Origin: Microbulbifer variabilis
Lineage (GTDB): Bacteria; Pseudomonadota; Gammaproteobacteria; Pseudomonadales; Cellvibrionaceae
Direction: 5' to 3'
Assembly: GCF_020524905.1 (NCBI RefSeq)
Contig: NZ_JAIVKI010000002.1
Coordinates: 124,001 to 188,000, forward strand
Length of the DNA stretch: 64,000 bases
The notes under the pieces were generated by a model that saw nothing but the letters and a program-made list of their open reading frames with translations, did no database searches and was not told where the DNA came from. The position numbers and the translations under genes were made by a program. This document shows positions 54,728 to 63,799 of this stretch, piece after piece. Numbering within the stretch: position 1 is the first letter of the stretch; every line of letters begins with the position of its first letter.

Positions 54728-55465
54728 TTAGCCCCTGCGTGCATAAGACCGAATAGCATAGCTACCACTCAGACCCGCAGAATACATGGACTGATACCAG
54801 AAGGACTGAGTAAACCAATTAAAGAATGAGGCGCGGGACTCAAACCAAAACTCACCAAAGTTTGGATCGAAGAATGCGATGTCCTGCGCTACCCAAGCAG
54901 ACATAGTATGGCCGGAGAAGGCGCCATCCAGGCTGATTTTCTTATAGCAACCCGCACCGCCAGTCTGATCCAGAATGATTTCCCGAGCCAAGGCGTTGGG
55001 GGAAAACAAACCACTTTGTCCATTGGCTCTACGCGGATTATTGATCCCGTGAATCGTATTGCCTCCACGTCCATTGGGGAAGGCACCACCAAACACATTT
55101 TGACTGACTGGATACAGGTTATGCACACCCAGCCAGGCTTCGGTAACCCTGTCCTGATTATCGTGCATGCCCGCTTGCTGTAGGGTCATCACATGAAAAA
55201 GATGACGCTCATCAAGGGTGTTATTGGGATATAACCAGCTCCACAGGCTACCGCCTTCGGAGTGATACTTCATCCAGAAGGCCGAGAGCGATTCGCAAAC
55301 GCCGCCAGAGGTATCCTCGTGAACCGTAATCAATCCCTTTACCGGATCGAAGCACTGACTGAAGTCCTTAACAACGTGCCCATTGTAGTTGGGCACCGCT
55401 TGCTGCACTGGTCGTACACGTGTGCCGGTCACGTTCAGAATTGTTTTGTCGACCCAAATAGGCAT
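54728..55465 (-). CDS. YopT-type (C58) cysteine protease homologue
   Basis: 245 residues from ATG 55465, with GAGAG upstream. The C58 triad is recognisable: Cys57 in SGGVCESLSAFWMKYH, His186 in FSGHTMSAWVAQ and Asp200 in FFDPNFGEFWFE, with the spacing and D-P-N-x-G-E motif of YopT/AvrPphB proteins. These proteases are usually effectors delivered into other cells and cleave membrane-anchored GTPases or kinases. There is no signal peptide, and no secretion gene is visible nearby. An orphan toxin or effector is the best guess; unrelated papain-like families are the alternative. Confidence 0.7.
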   Translation of the reverse strand: MPIWVDKTILNVTGTRVRPVQQAVPNYNGHVVKDFSQCFDPVKGLITVHEDTSGGVCESLSAFWMKYHSEGGSLWSWLYPNNTLDERHLFHVMTLQQAGMHDNQDRVTEAWLGVHNLYPVSQNVFGGAFPNGRGGNTIHGINNPRRANGQSGLFSPNALAREIILDQTGGAGCYKKISLDGAFSGHTMSAWVAQDIAFFDPNFGEFWFESRASFFNWFTQSFWYQSMYSAGLSGSYAIRSYARRG

Positions 55466-56197
55466 TTTTATTCTCTCACTTCTGCTTGGCAAGAAAAGCG
55501 CTTTTAAAATCCCTTTTAAAAATTTTGTGGAATTTTTCTACGCCACTTATCGAATTGGGCCGGCATTGAAGCAGAAAAGTTTCAGCGCCAACAGGAAATA
55601 CAAAAGCTTTTTAAATCGACTCTGGCACTATTTTTCCAGGCCGCATAAAGGCTTATTTAGGAGGGAGAGAATGAGAAGTGTTAACCAATTTTTATCGGCT
55701 AATGCGATAGTTTTTTAAACAAAATGCTAGGCAGTTGAGAAAAAATCATTTTTAGAACAATACGCAAGATTTTAGTCACTCAATGAGTGCAGAGGAATTA
55801 CCATTTCCGCTAAGACTATATACAAAACCATCCAGTTTTTTAATTGGTCAAAAAATGTGAGTGAAAAATCGGGGAGGGACTTCTAGAAAATTTCTTAGCG
55901 TTTTTAACCGGTTAGTCTTTGCTTAGAAGATTTTACCTGCTCTGAGAATGCATCACTATACCGACAGTGAATTCACAATCACTATCGAACACTTCAAGAT
56001 CAATAGATCTTACACCGTCATAAATACCACTAACTTTACGTTACCAGCTTACCCTAGCCGCAACAGACTGAGCTATTCATTTCATTGTATTTTTGACCTG
56101 TGAATAGTTTGTACGGCTAACCACATTTGAGATTTATACTGTCAGACACTAGCTTTTCCCTGCCCCTCGAGGCTAGCGGAAAATCAGGAGAGTCTTT
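55466..56197. other. Long non-coding A+T-rich gap
   Basis: 732 bases upstream of both the C58 protease gene (minus) and the nitrilase gene (plus). Short open frames show no coding signs. I see no repeat, tRNA or clear promoter motif. The A+T richness on the C58 side suggests horgiven or horizontally acquired DNA, without firm evidence. Confidence 0.4.
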
Positions 56198-57055
56198 GTG
56201 AAAACCCTTTGTGTCGCAGCAGTGCAGATGATCAGCGGTGAGAGTGTCAAGGACAATCTCGCACAAGCCTACAAACTTCTGAAGGAAGCCACCGGAGGCG
56301 GAGCCCAGCTAATACTGCTACCGGAAAATTTTGCACACTTTTCCGATAAGGGCAGTTTCTCCGCGGCCGAACCCTTCTGCGGAAACGATAAGGCCAGCGC
56401 AGACAGACAACCCATTCAACACGCGCTACAGAGCTGGGCAGCGGAGCTGGGTATCTGGGTGGTAGCCGGCGCGGTACCCTTGCTGGAACGGCCAGATGGC
56501 ACTGCAACCGAGGGCAGGCGCAGTCGCTCAGCTTGCCTGCTGTTCGATGATCGCGGTGTTTTGCAGGCCCGCTACGACAAGATGCACTTGTTTGATGTGG
56601 AAGTTGAAGACTCAGCCGGAAGCTACCGTGAATCCGCCAGTATTGAAGCCGGTGACGATCCCTGTGTGGCGATATTACCCTGGGGTGTACTGGGGCTCAG
56701 CATCTGTTTCGATCTGCGCTTTCCCGAACTCTACCGACAACTGGCAATGAACGGCGCTGAGATTTTTGTGGTACCAGCGGCTTTTACCCATACCACTGGG
56801 AAAGCGCACTGGATGACCCTGTTGCGAGCACGCGCGATAGAGAATGGCTGCTTTGTGATTGCGGCCAATCAGGGCGGCATCCACTCGGAAAAAAGACGCA
56901 CCTGGGGACATTCAGCGATCATCGATCCCTGGGGTGAGATCCTGGCCGAAGCCGGCGAGGGTGAAACCGTCATCACTGCCACACTGGATGCTGAGAGACT
57001 GGCTAAGGTGAGGCAACAAATGCCATTACTTTCCATGCGCCGACTAGGAATCTAA
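56198..57055 (+). CDS. Nitrilase-superfamily amidase (Nit/deaminated-glutathione amidase type)
   Basis: 285 residues, GTG start. The triad is Glu in LILLPENFAHF (about 43), Lys in RYDKMHLFDVE (about 128) and Cys in LSICFDLRFPELYR (about 170). DVEVEDSAGSYRES and AAFTHTTGKAHWMTLLRARAIEN are typical of the Nit1/Nit2 branch, which repairs deaminated glutathione or hydrolyses omega-amides. Cytosolic. Followed by four short TCTAAATA repeats and a terminator. Confidence 0.9.
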   Translation: MKTLCVAAVQMISGESVKDNLAQAYKLLKEATGGGAQLILLPENFAHFSDKGSFSAAEPFCGNDKASADRQPIQHALQSWAAELGIWVVAGAVPLLERPDGTATEGRRSRSACLLFDDRGVLQARYDKMHLFDVEVEDSAGSYRESASIEAGDDPCVAILPWGVLGLSICFDLRFPELYRQLAMNGAEIFVVPAAFTHTTGKAHWMTLLRARAIENGCFVIAANQGGIHSEKRRTWGHSAIIDPWGEILAEAGEGETVITATLDAERLAKVRQQMPLLSMRRLGI

Positions 57056-57099
57056 ATAGTCTAAATAATAGAAAGTGTCTAAATAATGAGTATCTAAAT

Positions 57100-57134
57100 A
57101 AAAAAGGGGCGACCGTTAGGTGCCCCTTTTTTTT
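57100..57134. terminator. Bidirectional terminator between nitrilase and fumarylacetoacetase genes
   Basis: AAAAAGGGGC / GCCCCTTTTT stem, with an inner ACC/GGT extension and eight T residues on the plus strand. Serves both convergent genes. Confidence 0.92.
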
Positions 57135-57163
57135 ACAGTGTAAACCGTGGCGAAAAGGCGGTA

Positions 57164-58171
57164 TTACACCTTCTCCACGGTCTGCTCGATACGCCCAAAA
57201 ATTGACTGGCCTTCACCATCGAACATCTCGATAGCGATCGTGTTGCCGAAATCCATAAATGGTGTACTGGGCGCACCATTCTGGATGGTTTCGATCATGC
57301 GAATCTCAGCGATGCAGCTGTAGCCAACTCCACCCTCTGCCACCGGCTTACCGGGGCCGCCATCCATCTTATTGGACACGGTACCAGAACCGATAATAGT
57401 GCCGGCACAGAGTGGGCGGGTCCTGGCCGCATGGGCAATCAACTGGCCAAAGTGGAAGGTCATATCCACCCCGGCATTGGGCTCACCGAACTTCTCGCCG
57501 TTCAGGTGGGAAACCAGAGGCAGGTGCAATTTGCCCTCACGCCAGTTCTCTCCTAGTTGCTCGGGCGTGACGCACACCGGTGAGAAAGCACTGGAGGGCT
57601 TGGACTGATAGAAACCAAAACCCTTGGCCAGCTCAGCAGGAATCAAACCGCGCAGGGAAACGTCATTTACCAGCATCACCAGTTTGATATGGGAGAGCGC
57701 ATCCTCGGCAGTTACTCCCATGGGCACATCGTCGGTGATCACGGCAATTTCCGCTTCAAAGTCGATGCCGAAGCCCTCACTTTGGGGCATGGTCACCGGC
57801 TCGCGTGGGGCCAGGAAGGTATCGGAGCCACCCTGGTACATCAGCGGATCGCTGTAAAAGCTCTCCGGCACCTCGGCACCGCGAGCCTTGCGCACCAACT
57901 CCACATGGTTCACATAGGCACTGCCATCGGCCCAGTGATAGGCACGCGGTAGAGGCGATGCACACAGGCCCTGCTCGAATGGCTCTCCGGCAATCTCGCC
58001 ATTGTGCAAACGCTCGTGCAGCTTCTCCAGCTCGCCATTCACTGCTGCCCAGTTGTCCAATGCACTCTGCATGGTGGGAGCGATATCGCCGGCCGGCACC
58101 ATACGGGTGAGATCGTCGCTAACGACAACCAGTTGGCCATCACGGCCGGATTTAAGGCTGGCTAACTTCAC
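57164..58171 (-). CDS. Fumarylacetoacetate hydrolase family protein
   Basis: 335 residues. Last enzyme type of tyrosine degradation, producing fumarate and acetoacetate. Metal-binding residues lie in GIDFEAEIAVI and in MLVNDVSLRGLIPAEL; SKPSSAFSPVCVTPEQL and CAGTIIGSGTVSNK are the substrate-side motifs. Its length fits the single-domain bacterial form. Overlaps the VOC gene by ATGA and lies two genes after hppD, so fumarylacetoacetase is the natural assignment. Confidence 0.88.
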   Translation of the reverse strand: MKLASLKSGRDGQLVVVSDDLTRMVPAGDIAPTMQSALDNWAAVNGELEKLHERLHNGEIAGEPFEQGLCASPLPRAYHWADGSAYVNHVELVRKARGAEVPESFYSDPLMYQGGSDTFLAPREPVTMPQSEGFGIDFEAEIAVITDDVPMGVTAEDALSHIKLVMLVNDVSLRGLIPAELAKGFGFYQSKPSSAFSPVCVTPEQLGENWREGKLHLPLVSHLNGEKFGEPNAGVDMTFHFGQLIAHAARTRPLCAGTIIGSGTVSNKMDGGPGKPVAEGGVGYSCIAEIRMIETIQNGAPSTPFMDFGNTIAIEMFDGEGQSIFGRIEQTVEKV

Positions 58172-58728
58172 TGTGCCTCCCCTTCAACTTTTTCCACAAA
58201 CTCTTCTTCCCCATGCATCCAGGCTGCATGCCTTGGGGCTTTTTTAGTGCGCGACCACTCTTCCAGCATATCTTCCGCAACACGCTTCAGCTCTTTGTGC
58301 ATACCGGGCTTAGCGGTGTTAGCAGCCAGCTCGATACGGTGGCCGTTCGGATCAAAGAAGTAGATCGACTGGAAAATGGTGTGATCGGTGGGGCCGAGTA
58401 CATCAACCCCCGCCGCTTCCAGCTTCTCTTTGGTCGCGAGCATTTCTTCCATGGACTCCACTTCGAAAGCGATATGCTGCACCCACTTGGGGGTATTTTC
58501 ATCGCGCCCCATCTCCGGGGAGTTGGGGATTTCGAAGAAGGCAAGCACATTCCCCATACCCGCATCCATAAAGACATGCATGTAAGGGTCCGGCTCACCG
58601 GTTGAGGGTACCTCGTTTTCGGCAATGGCCAGCTGGAAGTCCATGCCGAGAAGATCACGATAGAATTCCACGGTCTCTTTGGCGTCCCTGCAGCGATACG
58701 CCACGTGGTGAATGCGCTTAATGCCCAT
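58168..58728 (-). CDS. VOC-family (glyoxalase-like) protein of the tyrosine operon
   Basis: 186 residues. KRIHHVAYRCRDAKETVEFY, WVQHIAFEVESMEEM and YFFDPNGHRIELAAN provide the VOC metal-site histidines and glutamate. Helical C-terminal extension (about 150-186). GGAGG RBS. Between hppD and the fumarylacetoacetase gene. Its reaction is unknown; a role in the aromatic pathway is inferred from the operon. Confidence 0.85.
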   Translation of the reverse strand: MGIKRIHHVAYRCRDAKETVEFYRDLLGMDFQLAIAENEVPSTGEPDPYMHVFMDAGMGNVLAFFEIPNSPEMGRDENTPKWVQHIAFEVESMEEMLATKEKLEAAGVDVLGPTDHTIFQSIYFFDPNGHRIELAANTAKPGMHKELKRVAEDMLEEWSRTKKAPRHAAWMHGEEEFVEKVEGEAQ

Positions 58729-58743
58729 TGAAGCCTCCGGTTG

Positions 58744-59823
58744 TTATTCCTTTTCTTTAATGACGCCGCGCTTGAGCTGGTCGCGCTCAATGGATTCAAA
58801 CAGGGCCTTGAAGTTGCCCTCGCCAAACCCTTCGTCTTCCTTGCGCTGGATAAACTCGAAGAAGACCGGGCCGAGCATATTGGCAGAGAAAATCTGTAAC
58901 AGCAGACGCGGTTGACCGCCCTCGGTAGTGCCATCAAGCAGGATGCCGCGGCTCTGGAATTCCTCAGTGGGCTCACCATGGCCGGGCAGGCGCTCTTCCA
59001 GCATTTCGTAGTAGGTGTCCGGCGGTGGGGTCATAAACTCCATACCGCGCTCTTTCAGGCGATCCCAACAGGCCACCAGATCGTCACAGGCAAAGGCGAT
59101 GTGTTGGATACCCTCGCCGTTGTACTTCATCAGGAATTCTTCGATCTGGCCGCCGCCGCCGGCTGCTTCTTCGTTCAGCGGGATGCGGATCTTGCCATCC
59201 GGCGCGGTCATAGCCTTGGACAGCAGACCGGTGTATTCGCCCTTAATATCGAAATAGCGGATCTCGCGGAAATTAAACAGATCCTCGTAGTACTTGGCCC
59301 AGTAATCCATGCGGCCGCGATAGACGTTGTGGGTGAGGTGGTCCAAGGTGTGGAAGCCACAACCTTCCGGACGGCGCTCTACGCCCTCCTCCCAGATAAA
59401 GTCGATATCGTAGATGGATTCGCCATCTTTGTAGCGATCAATCAGGTATAAAGTGGCACCACCAATGCCTTTGATGGCCGGCAGTTTCAGTTCCATCGGG
59501 CCAGTCTGTACGTTTACTGGCTGAGCGCCCTTGCGCAGAGCCTCCTCGTAGGCAAACTTGGCATCTTTCACACGGAAGGCCAGACCACAGGCGGAGGGAC
59601 CATGCTCCTGGGCATAGTAATAGGCGTGGCTGCTGGGCTCGTAGTTGGTGACAAAGTTGATATCACCCTGGCGCCACAACTCCACCGCTTTGGAGCGGTG
59701 GCGGGCCACCTTAGTAAAGCCCATGGCGGTAAACACAGTTTCGAGAATGCCTTTTTCCGGCGCAGTGAATTCTACAAATTCGAAGCCATCCAAACCCATC
59801 GGGTTCTCAAATAAGTCGGCCAT
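58744..59823 (-). CDS. hppD: 4-hydroxyphenylpyruvate dioxygenase
   Basis: 359 residues. Converts 4-hydroxyphenylpyruvate to homogentisate, using non-haem iron. [25 protein letters not shown] (first His), [13 protein letters not shown] (second His), and the Glu ligand in [32 protein letters not shown]. Operon leader with a 20-bp palindrome 75 bp upstream. Homogentisate dioxygenase (hmgA) is not in the window. Confidence 0.95.
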   Translation of the reverse strand: MADLFENPMGLDGFEFVEFTAPEKGILETVFTAMGFTKVARHRSKAVELWRQGDINFVTNYEPSSHAYYYAQEHGPSACGLAFRVKDAKFAYEEALRKGAQPVNVQTGPMELKLPAIKGIGGATLYLIDRYKDGESIYDIDFIWEEGVERRPEGCGFHTLDHLTHNVYRGRMDYWAKYYEDLFNFREIRYFDIKGEYTGLLSKAMTAPDGKIRIPLNEEAAGGGGQIEEFLMKYNGEGIQHIAFACDDLVACWDRLKERGMEFMTPPPDTYYEMLEERLPGHGEPTEEFQSRGILLDGTTEGGQPRLLLQIFSANMLGPVFFEFIQRKEDEGFGEGNFKALFESIERDQLKRGVIKEKE

Positions 59824-59898
59824 GCAGTCCTCCGTCTCTTATCTTCGCGGCGCCATTTATCGAGGCTGCGCGCTGGTTAATTTCAAGCGCAAACGAAG

Positions 59899-59918
59899 TT
59901 AGTTGCAGATGTAACTAA
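59899..59918. promoter_or_regulatory. Candidate operator upstream of hppD
   Basis: TTAGTTGCAG/ATGTAACTAA: 20-bp near-palindrome, 8 of 10 positions symmetric, perfect in the outer six. Located 76 bp before the hppD ATG, where an operator would sit. The regulator is not encoded nearby. Confidence 0.55.
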
Positions 59919-60081
59919 TGTCAAGAGTGCCAGAAAGGCATACCAAAGGGCCGTCTTTGGTCACTTGAGATGGGTGGTTTTCGCGAGTGTGCGAACAGTC
60001 AGAAGGGAGGCTTAGCGGTATTGCGCGATGTGAGAAAAGTGGGTGCAGCACTGGCTTGTGCCGCACCCTCAGCAACTAGCG

Positions 60082-60330
60082 CTATTTGCGGGCGCACTTG
60101 CCGGTATCCGTTCGGCACATATGATCCTTATGAAACTTACCGCTCATCTGGTCACACTGAGACTTGGTCACATCCCCAGCGCAGGCACTTTCCGCATGCT
60201 GGCAGCATCCGGTTTCGGCGGCGCCCATTCCGCCTTTGTCCATGGATTCTTCCTTTTTCCTCTGTTCACAGGCAGACAGGGTCAGCACCAGCGCAGCCGC
60301 CAGTATTCCGATTGAAGCTTTGAGTTGCAT
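60082..60330 (-). CDS. Small Cys-rich lipoprotein of unknown function
   Basis: 82 residues. Signal peptide with lipobox LTLSAC (Cys21), then a charged segment with methionines, then a cluster CCQHAESAC, CDQM, HMC and KC: six further cysteines and several histidines, suggestive of metal binding or disulfides. AGGAGG 6 bases before the ATG. Family not recognised. Its leader contains a large inverted repeat. Confidence 0.7.
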   Translation of the reverse strand: MQLKASIGILAAALVLTLSACEQRKKEESMDKGGMGAAETGCCQHAESACAGDVTKSQCDQMSGKFHKDHMCRTDTGKCARK

Positions 60331-60339
60331 ATAGGCCTC

Positions 60340-60480
60340 CTAACTAGCCGGCGAGTGGCCGGTGACATGGATGTCGCGGAATCCGCCGCCCATGGCTCTG
60401 TGCGACCCGCGTAAACATGCCCGACATCTCCACCAACTGAGCGGACTTCGCACCGGGGCACAGAGCCTCTCAGCCATCCC
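60340..60480 (-). promoter_or_regulatory. Structured leader upstream of the Cys-rich lipoprotein gene
   Basis: A perfect 10-bp inverted repeat, GGCTCTGTGC (60394-60403) and GCACAGAGCC (60458-60467), encloses 54 bases; further stems GCGGA-A-TCCGC and GCCGG/CCGGT lie between it and the RBS. It could be a cis-regulatory RNA for a metal or stress signal, or a transcription-factor site. The 60331-60679 gap has no credible gene; the overlapping frame 60282-60533 lacks support. Confidence 0.4.
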
Positions 60481-60679
60481 GTAGATTTACCGGGCCATGC
60501 ATTGACTGTAGCCCACACTGGCAGCAGAAGCATCTGACCAATTAGTCACTTTCGATTTTTTACAGATATCGTGCCTGTCTCTTTGGCAATCCACTGATTG
60601 TGACACCGAGAGCCGGTACAATCGCACCCCGTTTGTCGGGCTATGCACCAAATCCGCCTGTATTTTTTGAGGACTGCCT

Positions 60680-61660
60680 ATGCTTCTCGCCGCTCTCTCC
60701 ATCATCGCCGGCTTTATTGTGTTGGTCTGGAGTGCTGACCGCTTCGTGGAGGGCGCCGCAGCCACGGCCAAACACGCCGGTATGCCCACGCTGTTGATCG
60801 GCATGGTGATTGTCGGCTTTGGTACCTCTGCCCCGGAAATGGTGGTCTCCGCCATCGCCGCACTGGATGGCAGCCCTGGCTTGGCCCTGGGCAACGCCTA
60901 CGGCTCCAATATCACCAATACCGGTTTGATCCTGGGCCTCACCGCCCTGATTATTCCCTTGAGCGTACACTCAAAAATCGTGCGTAAGGAGCTGCCACTA
61001 TTAATGGCGATCACCCTGCTGAGTGGCGCTTTCCTATTGGATGACAAATTAGAACGCTGGGAAGCGGTTATCCTCTTGTTAGGTTTCTTCGGTCTGATTG
61101 GCTGGAGTGTATTTTCGGCCCTGCGTGGCAAGGGCGATATGTTGGAAGGCGAGGTAGCCGGGGAGTTGGAAGAACACGCCATGCCCCTGGGCCGTGCACT
61201 ATTCTGGGTTTTGGCCGGCTTGGTACTACTGATTGTCAGCTCTCGGCTGCTGGTTTGGGGGGCGGTAACTATCGCCGAGTCTCTGGGGGTCAGCGACCTG
61301 ATTATCGGCCTCACTATCGTCGCCCTGGGTACATCCCTACCGGAACTTGCCGCAACCATAATAGCCGCGCGCAAAGGCGAACACGATATCGCCATCGGCA
61401 ACGTAGTGGGCTCTAATATGTTCAATTTGCTGGCCGTAGTGGGGATTGCCGGCACGATCGCCCCGATGTCCAACGTCCCACCGGAAGTACTCACCAGGGA
61501 CTGGCCCATGGTTATCGGCCTGACTCTCGCCCTGTTTGTCTTCGCCTATGGCTTTCGCGGCCAGGGACGTATCAACCGCTGGGAAGGGGGCGCCCTGCTA
61601 ACCGCCTACCTCGTTTATACCGGCTATCTGATCACCACGATTACCAAAGCCGCTCTTTAA
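60680..61660 (+). CDS. Calcium/sodium antiporter (CaCA family, YrbG-like)
   Basis: 326 residues, ten membrane helices in two halves. Each half has the alpha-repeat ion site: VGFGTSAPEMVVSAIAA and VALGTSLPELAATIIAA, followed by GNAYGSNITNTGLILG and GNVVGSNMFNLLAVVG. Exchanges Ca for Na or H at the inner membrane. GAGGA RBS. Convergent with cbpM across a bidirectional hairpin. Confidence 0.94.
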   Translation: MLLAALSIIAGFIVLVWSADRFVEGAAATAKHAGMPTLLIGMVIVGFGTSAPEMVVSAIAALDGSPGLALGNAYGSNITNTGLILGLTALIIPLSVHSKIVRKELPLLMAITLLSGAFLLDDKLERWEAVILLLGFFGLIGWSVFSALRGKGDMLEGEVAGELEEHAMPLGRALFWVLAGLVLLIVSSRLLVWGAVTIAESLGVSDLIIGLTIVALGTSLPELAATIIAARKGEHDIAIGNVVGSNMFNLLAVVGIAGTIAPMSNVPPEVLTRDWPMVIGLTLALFVFAYGFRGQGRINRWEGGALLTAYLVYTGYLITTITKAAL

Positions 61661-61671
61661 CAGCTAATAAC

Positions 61672-61700
61672 TTGTTTGGGGCCGAAACGGCCCCAAACAA
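61672..61700. terminator. Hairpin between convergent antiporter and cbpM genes
   Basis: Perfect 13-bp stem TTGTTTGGGGCCG / CGGCCCCAAACAA with AAA loop. T-rich outer arms can serve as terminator in either direction. Confidence 0.82.
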
Positions 61701-61723
61701 CTATCAACATCTAGCAACCCAGC

Positions 61724-62047
61724 TTAGCGCCGTCGACGCTCCTCCAGTCTGGCTAACTGTGCCTGCAACCGCTCAATCTCTTCAAGCAATTCCAGCGCCA
61801 GTGCCGCACCGGCAAGATTAACCCCAAGATCCCGCTCCAGCGTGTAAACTCGGCGAACCCGGCCCACACAAATACCGCTGAAGCGCCAGCGGGGTTTGCG
61901 CGCACGGGGCTCAATAACTCCCTCTTCTACAAGTGCCAAGATGCGTTCCGCCGGGACCCCACAGGCGCGGCACAACTCACTCAAACTCAATTCGCTCTCT
62001 TCATCCAGGAGCACACCGGTCACTTGCTCAATCTTTCTGACCTTCAT
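61724..62047 (-). CDS. cbpM: Chaperone modulator CbpM
   Basis: 107 residues. MerR-like N-terminus (LSLSELCRACGVPAERILALVEEGVIEPR) and helical VYTLERDLGVNLAGAALALELLEEIERLQAQL. CbpM binds the J-domain of CbpA and inhibits it. Lies 2 bp downstream of cbpA, the standard pair. Confidence 0.93.
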   Translation of the reverse strand: MKVRKIEQVTGVLLDEESELSLSELCRACGVPAERILALVEEGVIEPRARKPRWRFSGICVGRVRRVYTLERDLGVNLAGAALALELLEEIERLQAQLARLEERRRR

Positions 62048-62049
62048 TA

Positions 62050-63003
62050 TCAGCTCCCCATGGATTGGCGCGGATTGAAATCAAATGCCTCGCTTAATTG
62101 GCGATAAGCTTCGCGCTGGGTATCAGTCGTGGCCTTGGGAGTAACCGTTTGCAAAACAATATACATATCCCCAGGCTGCTTGGCGGGTATACCCCGACCC
62201 TTTAGGCGAAGTTTCTTGCCGTTGTCACTATTAGCGGGAATGGTAACTTTTAGGGAACCGCTCGGTGTTGGCACCTGTACCTTGGCGCCAAGTGCCATCT
62301 CCCAGGGCGCCAGGGGTAGATCCAGGTAAACCGTTGTGCCCTCAGTATGATAGAGGCGGTGGGGATTGAATGTGATCTCCAGATAGAGGTCGCCAGCCTT
62401 ACCACCGCCAATGCCCGCTTCCCCCTGCCCGGCCAGGCGGATTTGTTGGCCTTCGGTAATACCTTTGGGAATCTTGACGTTTAGAGTGCGTTCCTGCAGT
62501 TGGGGACGCCCGTCCGCTCCCAACACCGTGTGCTTGAGGGTAATCTGCCGGCTGCTGCCGCGATAGCTGTCCTCCAGGTCTATCGCGATACGTGCATAGG
62601 TATTTTCCCCCTGAGCGCTGTATTGGCGCCTTTGCCTGCCGCCATAGCCCTGGTTGAAGCCACCCCGCCCAAACAGGCTCTCAAAGAAGTCACTGAAAGC
62701 CTCACTATCGGTATCGGTATACCCACCGCCATGGAATTCAAAGCCCTGATCCCAATTAGGTGGTGGGCGGAAGTCCTGACCAGACTGGAAGCCACTTCCC
62801 AACTGGTCGTAAGCCGTGCGCTTCTCCGGGTCCTTAAGCACCTCGTAGGCCTCATTCACCTCTTTAAAGCGCTCCTCCGCATCCTTTTCACTACTGACAT
62901 CGGGATGATACTTACGCGCCAACTTGCGATAAGCTCGCTTGATCTCCGCCTGATCGACACTGCGTTCCAGACCGAGAATCTTGTAGTAGTCCTTGTATTC
63001 CAT
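62050..63003 (-). CDS. cbpA: DnaJ-like co-chaperone CbpA
   Basis: 317 residues from ATG 63003. J-domain 1-70 with YYKILGLERSVDQAEIKRAY, the HPD motif in KYHPDVSS, then a Gly/Phe-rich linker (RGGFNQGYGG) and two C-terminal substrate-binding domains (VLGADGRPQLQERTLNVKIP, GDLYLEITFNPHRLYHTEGT). No zinc fingers, as expected for CbpA. Partner of DnaK in stationary phase or stress. Confidence 0.94.
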   Translation of the reverse strand: MEYKDYYKILGLERSVDQAEIKRAYRKLARKYHPDVSSEKDAEERFKEVNEAYEVLKDPEKRTAYDQLGSGFQSGQDFRPPPNWDQGFEFHGGGYTDTDSEAFSDFFESLFGRGGFNQGYGGRQRRQYSAQGENTYARIAIDLEDSYRGSSRQITLKHTVLGADGRPQLQERTLNVKIPKGITEGQQIRLAGQGEAGIGGGKAGDLYLEITFNPHRLYHTEGTTVYLDLPLAPWEMALGAKVQVPTPSGSLKVTIPANSDNGKKLRLKGRGIPAKQPGDMYIVLQTVTPKATTDTQREAYRQLSEAFDFNPRQSMGS

Positions 63004-63098
63004 GGGTTTAATATAAGCCGTTGATATTGCAGTCTGCCATGAAAAGAGGAAAATTCTACGGCATATAGTTGCCTTCGACACACTGAATTTGATTCAAC

Positions 63099-63662
63099 TC
63101 AGCGCTCGGCAGAATAAGGATCTTCTGCAACTAAATAGGCTGTAATATCTGCCTTGTTCTCTTGGGTTTGTAGCCACTCACGAAACTCCTTCACCTTTCC
63201 ATAGGTCTCCTCTCCAAAACGTTTCCGATAAACTTCAGAGAAAGTGCCCCTGGCATTACTGTCTCTGACTTTCTTTTGCCACTCATTGGTAACTAAAAAG
63301 TTCAAGGAATCTGCAAGTCCTTCAGCCTTAAGCAGCTCCCATTCCCCTTTATCCAACCAAATACCACCAACCGCAGGACTGTAATCCAAACGGTGTTCAC
63401 TGCCAGCTACAATTTTAAACTTCTGCATAATTACGCCCGATACAGGACATAAAATAGCTCGTTTGGTGTCTTCTGCAACGACCTCACTTAGACCTTTTAG
63501 CTTTTCTGGAAATTGATATTCAGGATTTTTTCTTTTCCAAGTTAAGTAGTCTTCAACCAGAATCCAGTTACCTTCACAGTTTGAACAGGTATATGCGCGA
63601 AACAACCCTTCAATAAGATCTGGCTTTAATACACCTTCTTTACAACTCGTACAGCGCCGCAT
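63099..63662 (-). CDS. Zinc-ribbon (TFIIB-type) protein of unknown function
   Basis: 187 residues. A CxxC zinc ribbon at the N-terminus (RCTSCKEGVL...YTCSNCEGNW) and a second, incomplete one (ILCPVSGVIMQKF) followed by YSPAVGGIWLDKGEWELLKAEGL, the pattern of zf-TFIIB proteins. C-terminal helices are charged. Role unknown. Confidence 0.8.
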   Translation of the reverse strand: MRRCTSCKEGVLKPDLIEGLFRAYTCSNCEGNWILVEDYLTWKRKNPEYQFPEKLKGLSEVVAEDTKRAILCPVSGVIMQKFKIVAGSEHRLDYSPAVGGIWLDKGEWELLKAEGLADSLNFLVTNEWQKKVRDSNARGTFSEVYRKRFGEETYGKVKEFREWLQTQENKADITAYLVAEDPYSAER

Positions 63663-63686
63663 TAATTCATTCCCTTAAATAAATTA

Positions 63687-63711
63687 CCCAGACTTATCTC
63701 AAAAGTCTGGG
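63687..63711 (-). terminator. Hairpin terminator after the partial gene
   Basis: CCCAGACTT / AAGTCTGGG perfect 9-bp stem with 7-nt loop, then an A+T-rich tail on the minus strand. It separates the last gene from the zinc-ribbon gene. Confidence 0.65.
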
Positions 63712-63799
63712 TTGAGAAGTTATGGTTTTAATCTGTTAGTTAATTAACTAATTAATTAATTAAAACCTAAATTTTCCAATTTGAAAAATTTTAAATACA

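Noticed and set aside
60282..60533. 83-residue minus-strand frame overlapping the lipoprotein gene and leader
   Set aside because: Overlaps a well-supported lipoprotein start with AGGAGG, and covers an inverted repeat.
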